From Paracoccaceae bacterium (lineage in GTDB: Bacteria > Pseudomonadota > Alphaproteobacteria > Rhodobacterales > Rhodobacteraceae), in assembly GCA_013214665.1 (NCBI GenBank), contig JABSSA010000006.1:1-56374 (forward strand): 56,374 bases of DNA. Reading direction: 5' to 3'. The stretch's first letter is position 1. Each line of letters opens with the position of its first letter. The notes beneath the pieces were generated by a model. That model was given only the letters and a program-made list of their open reading frames with translations. It had not been told where the DNA came from and made no database searches. The position numbers and the translations under genes are program-made. This document shows positions 55,577 to 56,374 of the stretch, one piece after another.

Positions 55577-56326
55577 ATGGCAAGAGGTCCTCGTGGTCGC
55601 TTTATGCCCGGAAACGGAGGCTACAGTGTAGCCGCGACCTACTTTGTCGATCGACGTGGCGATATTGAAGAAATGTTCGGTCGGCGGATATCAGATGCGG
55701 GATGGTATCGACTGAACTCCGCGTTATTGGAGGCAAAAGCAGTTCCTGGGCCAGATGCCATCAGTTTTCAGACTTGGAAGCAACGGCTGAGGAAGCTTCT
55801 TAAACGGCTCAAAAGCAATGAGGGACATGGGATGGACCCGCCCCCAGGGAGCTTAGACGCAACAGACATTCGGATTATCCGATATGCTCAATTGCATTCT
55901 GAGGCTCAAGGTAGCTGTTTCGATGCGCTGGAAGAAATGCACACTATTATCGCCGAGGACGAGGAACGTTACAAACGACTGAAGGCAGATGGCACCCTCT
56001 ATGAACAGAATGATCAGGGTCGGCTAATTCATGAATTCTGTTGGATTGAGCACCCGCATGATCGTACTGCCGCGGTCGTAGCCTGTCACAGGGTTATGCA
56101 AGCAGAGGGGCTCGATGTCAGTCTAACTTACAGACCTGCAATGATGTCCGATGGAGAAGGTTCCCTTATTCCGACTGCTTTCGAAAAATTCTGCTTCGAG
56201 TATATTTTCGAGATCAGCACTGAAGAAGTTCTGGCACAAACGAAAGACACTCACTTGAAAGACGGAAGCTTCAAGCACTTTCAGAGGGTTAGGTACTGTT
56301 TGGAGCGGCAAAACAACCTGCTCTGA
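55577..56326 (+). CDS. Unrecognised cargo protein of the integrase island
   Basis: A 249-residue soluble protein follows the integrase with four bases between. ATG at 55577 has GAGGAG 10 bases upstream. It is charged, with a Arg/Gly-rich start (MARGPRGRFMPGNGGYSV), a helical middle (FQTWKQRLRKLLKRLKS), and a conserved-looking Trp/His-rich segment (LIHEFCWIEHPHDRTAAVVACHRVMQ). No domain was recognised. The position suggests an island accessory gene, possibly regulatory or defensive, but that is only from context. Confidence 0.65.
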   Translation: MARGPRGRFMPGNGGYSVAATYFVDRRGDIEEMFGRRISDAGWYRLNSALLEAKAVPGPDAISFQTWKQRLRKLLKRLKSNEGHGMDPPPGSLDATDIRIIRYAQLHSEAQGSCFDALEEMHTIIAEDEERYKRLKADGTLYEQNDQGRLIHEFCWIEHPHDRTAAVVACHRVMQAEGLDVSLTYRPAMMSDGEGSLIPTAFEKFCFEYIFEISTEEVLAQTKDTHLKDGSFKHFQRVRYCLERQNNLL

Positions 56327-56374
56327 TTTCGAAAAAGTATCCTTTGTGCGCGCCGACATAAGTTGCGCCAAGTT

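Noticed and set aside
1-56374. CRISPR array, retron or phage structural genes
   Set aside because: No regularly spaced repeats, no cas-like gene and no capsid or tail proteins were seen.

Overview
The window looks like a chromosomal segment of a Roseobacter-group alphaproteobacterium (Rhodobacterales). The basis is high G+C coding sequence, a proteobacterial-type RNase P RNA next to rpmG, the gatC-gatA pair, a DUF6525 gene, a DUF2927 lipoprotein in an XpaC/TelA operon, and an intergenic 3'-end motif I associate with this order. No tRNA, rRNA operon, CRISPR array or insertion sequence was recognised. A tyrosine integrase begins an island that runs off the right end.

Layout. 1-3101: end of an Mla/MCE lipid-transport operon (ATPase, MCE protein, PqiC-like lipoprotein). 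3200-5170: S9 peptidase. 5218-11168 (minus): two-gene polysaccharide locus, a GH18-like/NodB/GT2 fusion coupled to a Tat-exported DUF3131 protein, preceded by a 608-base leader with a CtrA-like site. 11777-15730: an AT-richer orphan lipoprotein, a small membrane protein, an acetyltransferase, rpmG, rnpB, an amidase and an excalibur lipoprotein. 15769-21228: gatCA, a truncated haemoglobin with a small membrane protein and an NsrR-like operator, a ceramidase-family protein, UPF0173, tadA and rluB.

21303-26852: a compact operon with a recognisable promoter, encoding a 31-residue membrane peptide, XpaC, TelA, a DUF2927 lipoprotein, an SPFH-GYF2 protein and a double zinc-ribbon membrane protein. 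It is the best candidate here for a poorly understood multi-gene system, probably acting at the membrane. 27047-31322: nitroreductase, dtd, glycerate 2-kinase and a CocE-type hydrolase. 31432-36459: complete dipeptide-type ABC importer ending in a strong terminator. 36637-42038: phosphodiesterase, NUDIX, aldo/keto reductase, HSL-type hydrolase and acyl-CoA synthetase.

42311-51761: an exopolysaccharide/group-4-capsule export region, with a NusG paralogue, a divergent YjbE-like secreted protein, yjbH, yjbF, wza, a wzc-type tyrosine kinase and a sugar transferase. The sugar transferase reads as frameshifted near its 3' end. A PPP-type phosphatase follows. 51764-53664: a PdxY/ThiD-like kinase next to an unusual TIM-barrel/methylglyoxal-synthase-like fusion. 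53811-56374: DUF6525, then an integrase with repeat-rich DNA in front of it and an unrecognised cargo gene.

The two polysaccharide loci (7761-11168 and 43605-47691) each have a TTAA-N7-TTAA sequence upstream, which suggests shared CtrA-type control. This is a hypothesis from sequence only.
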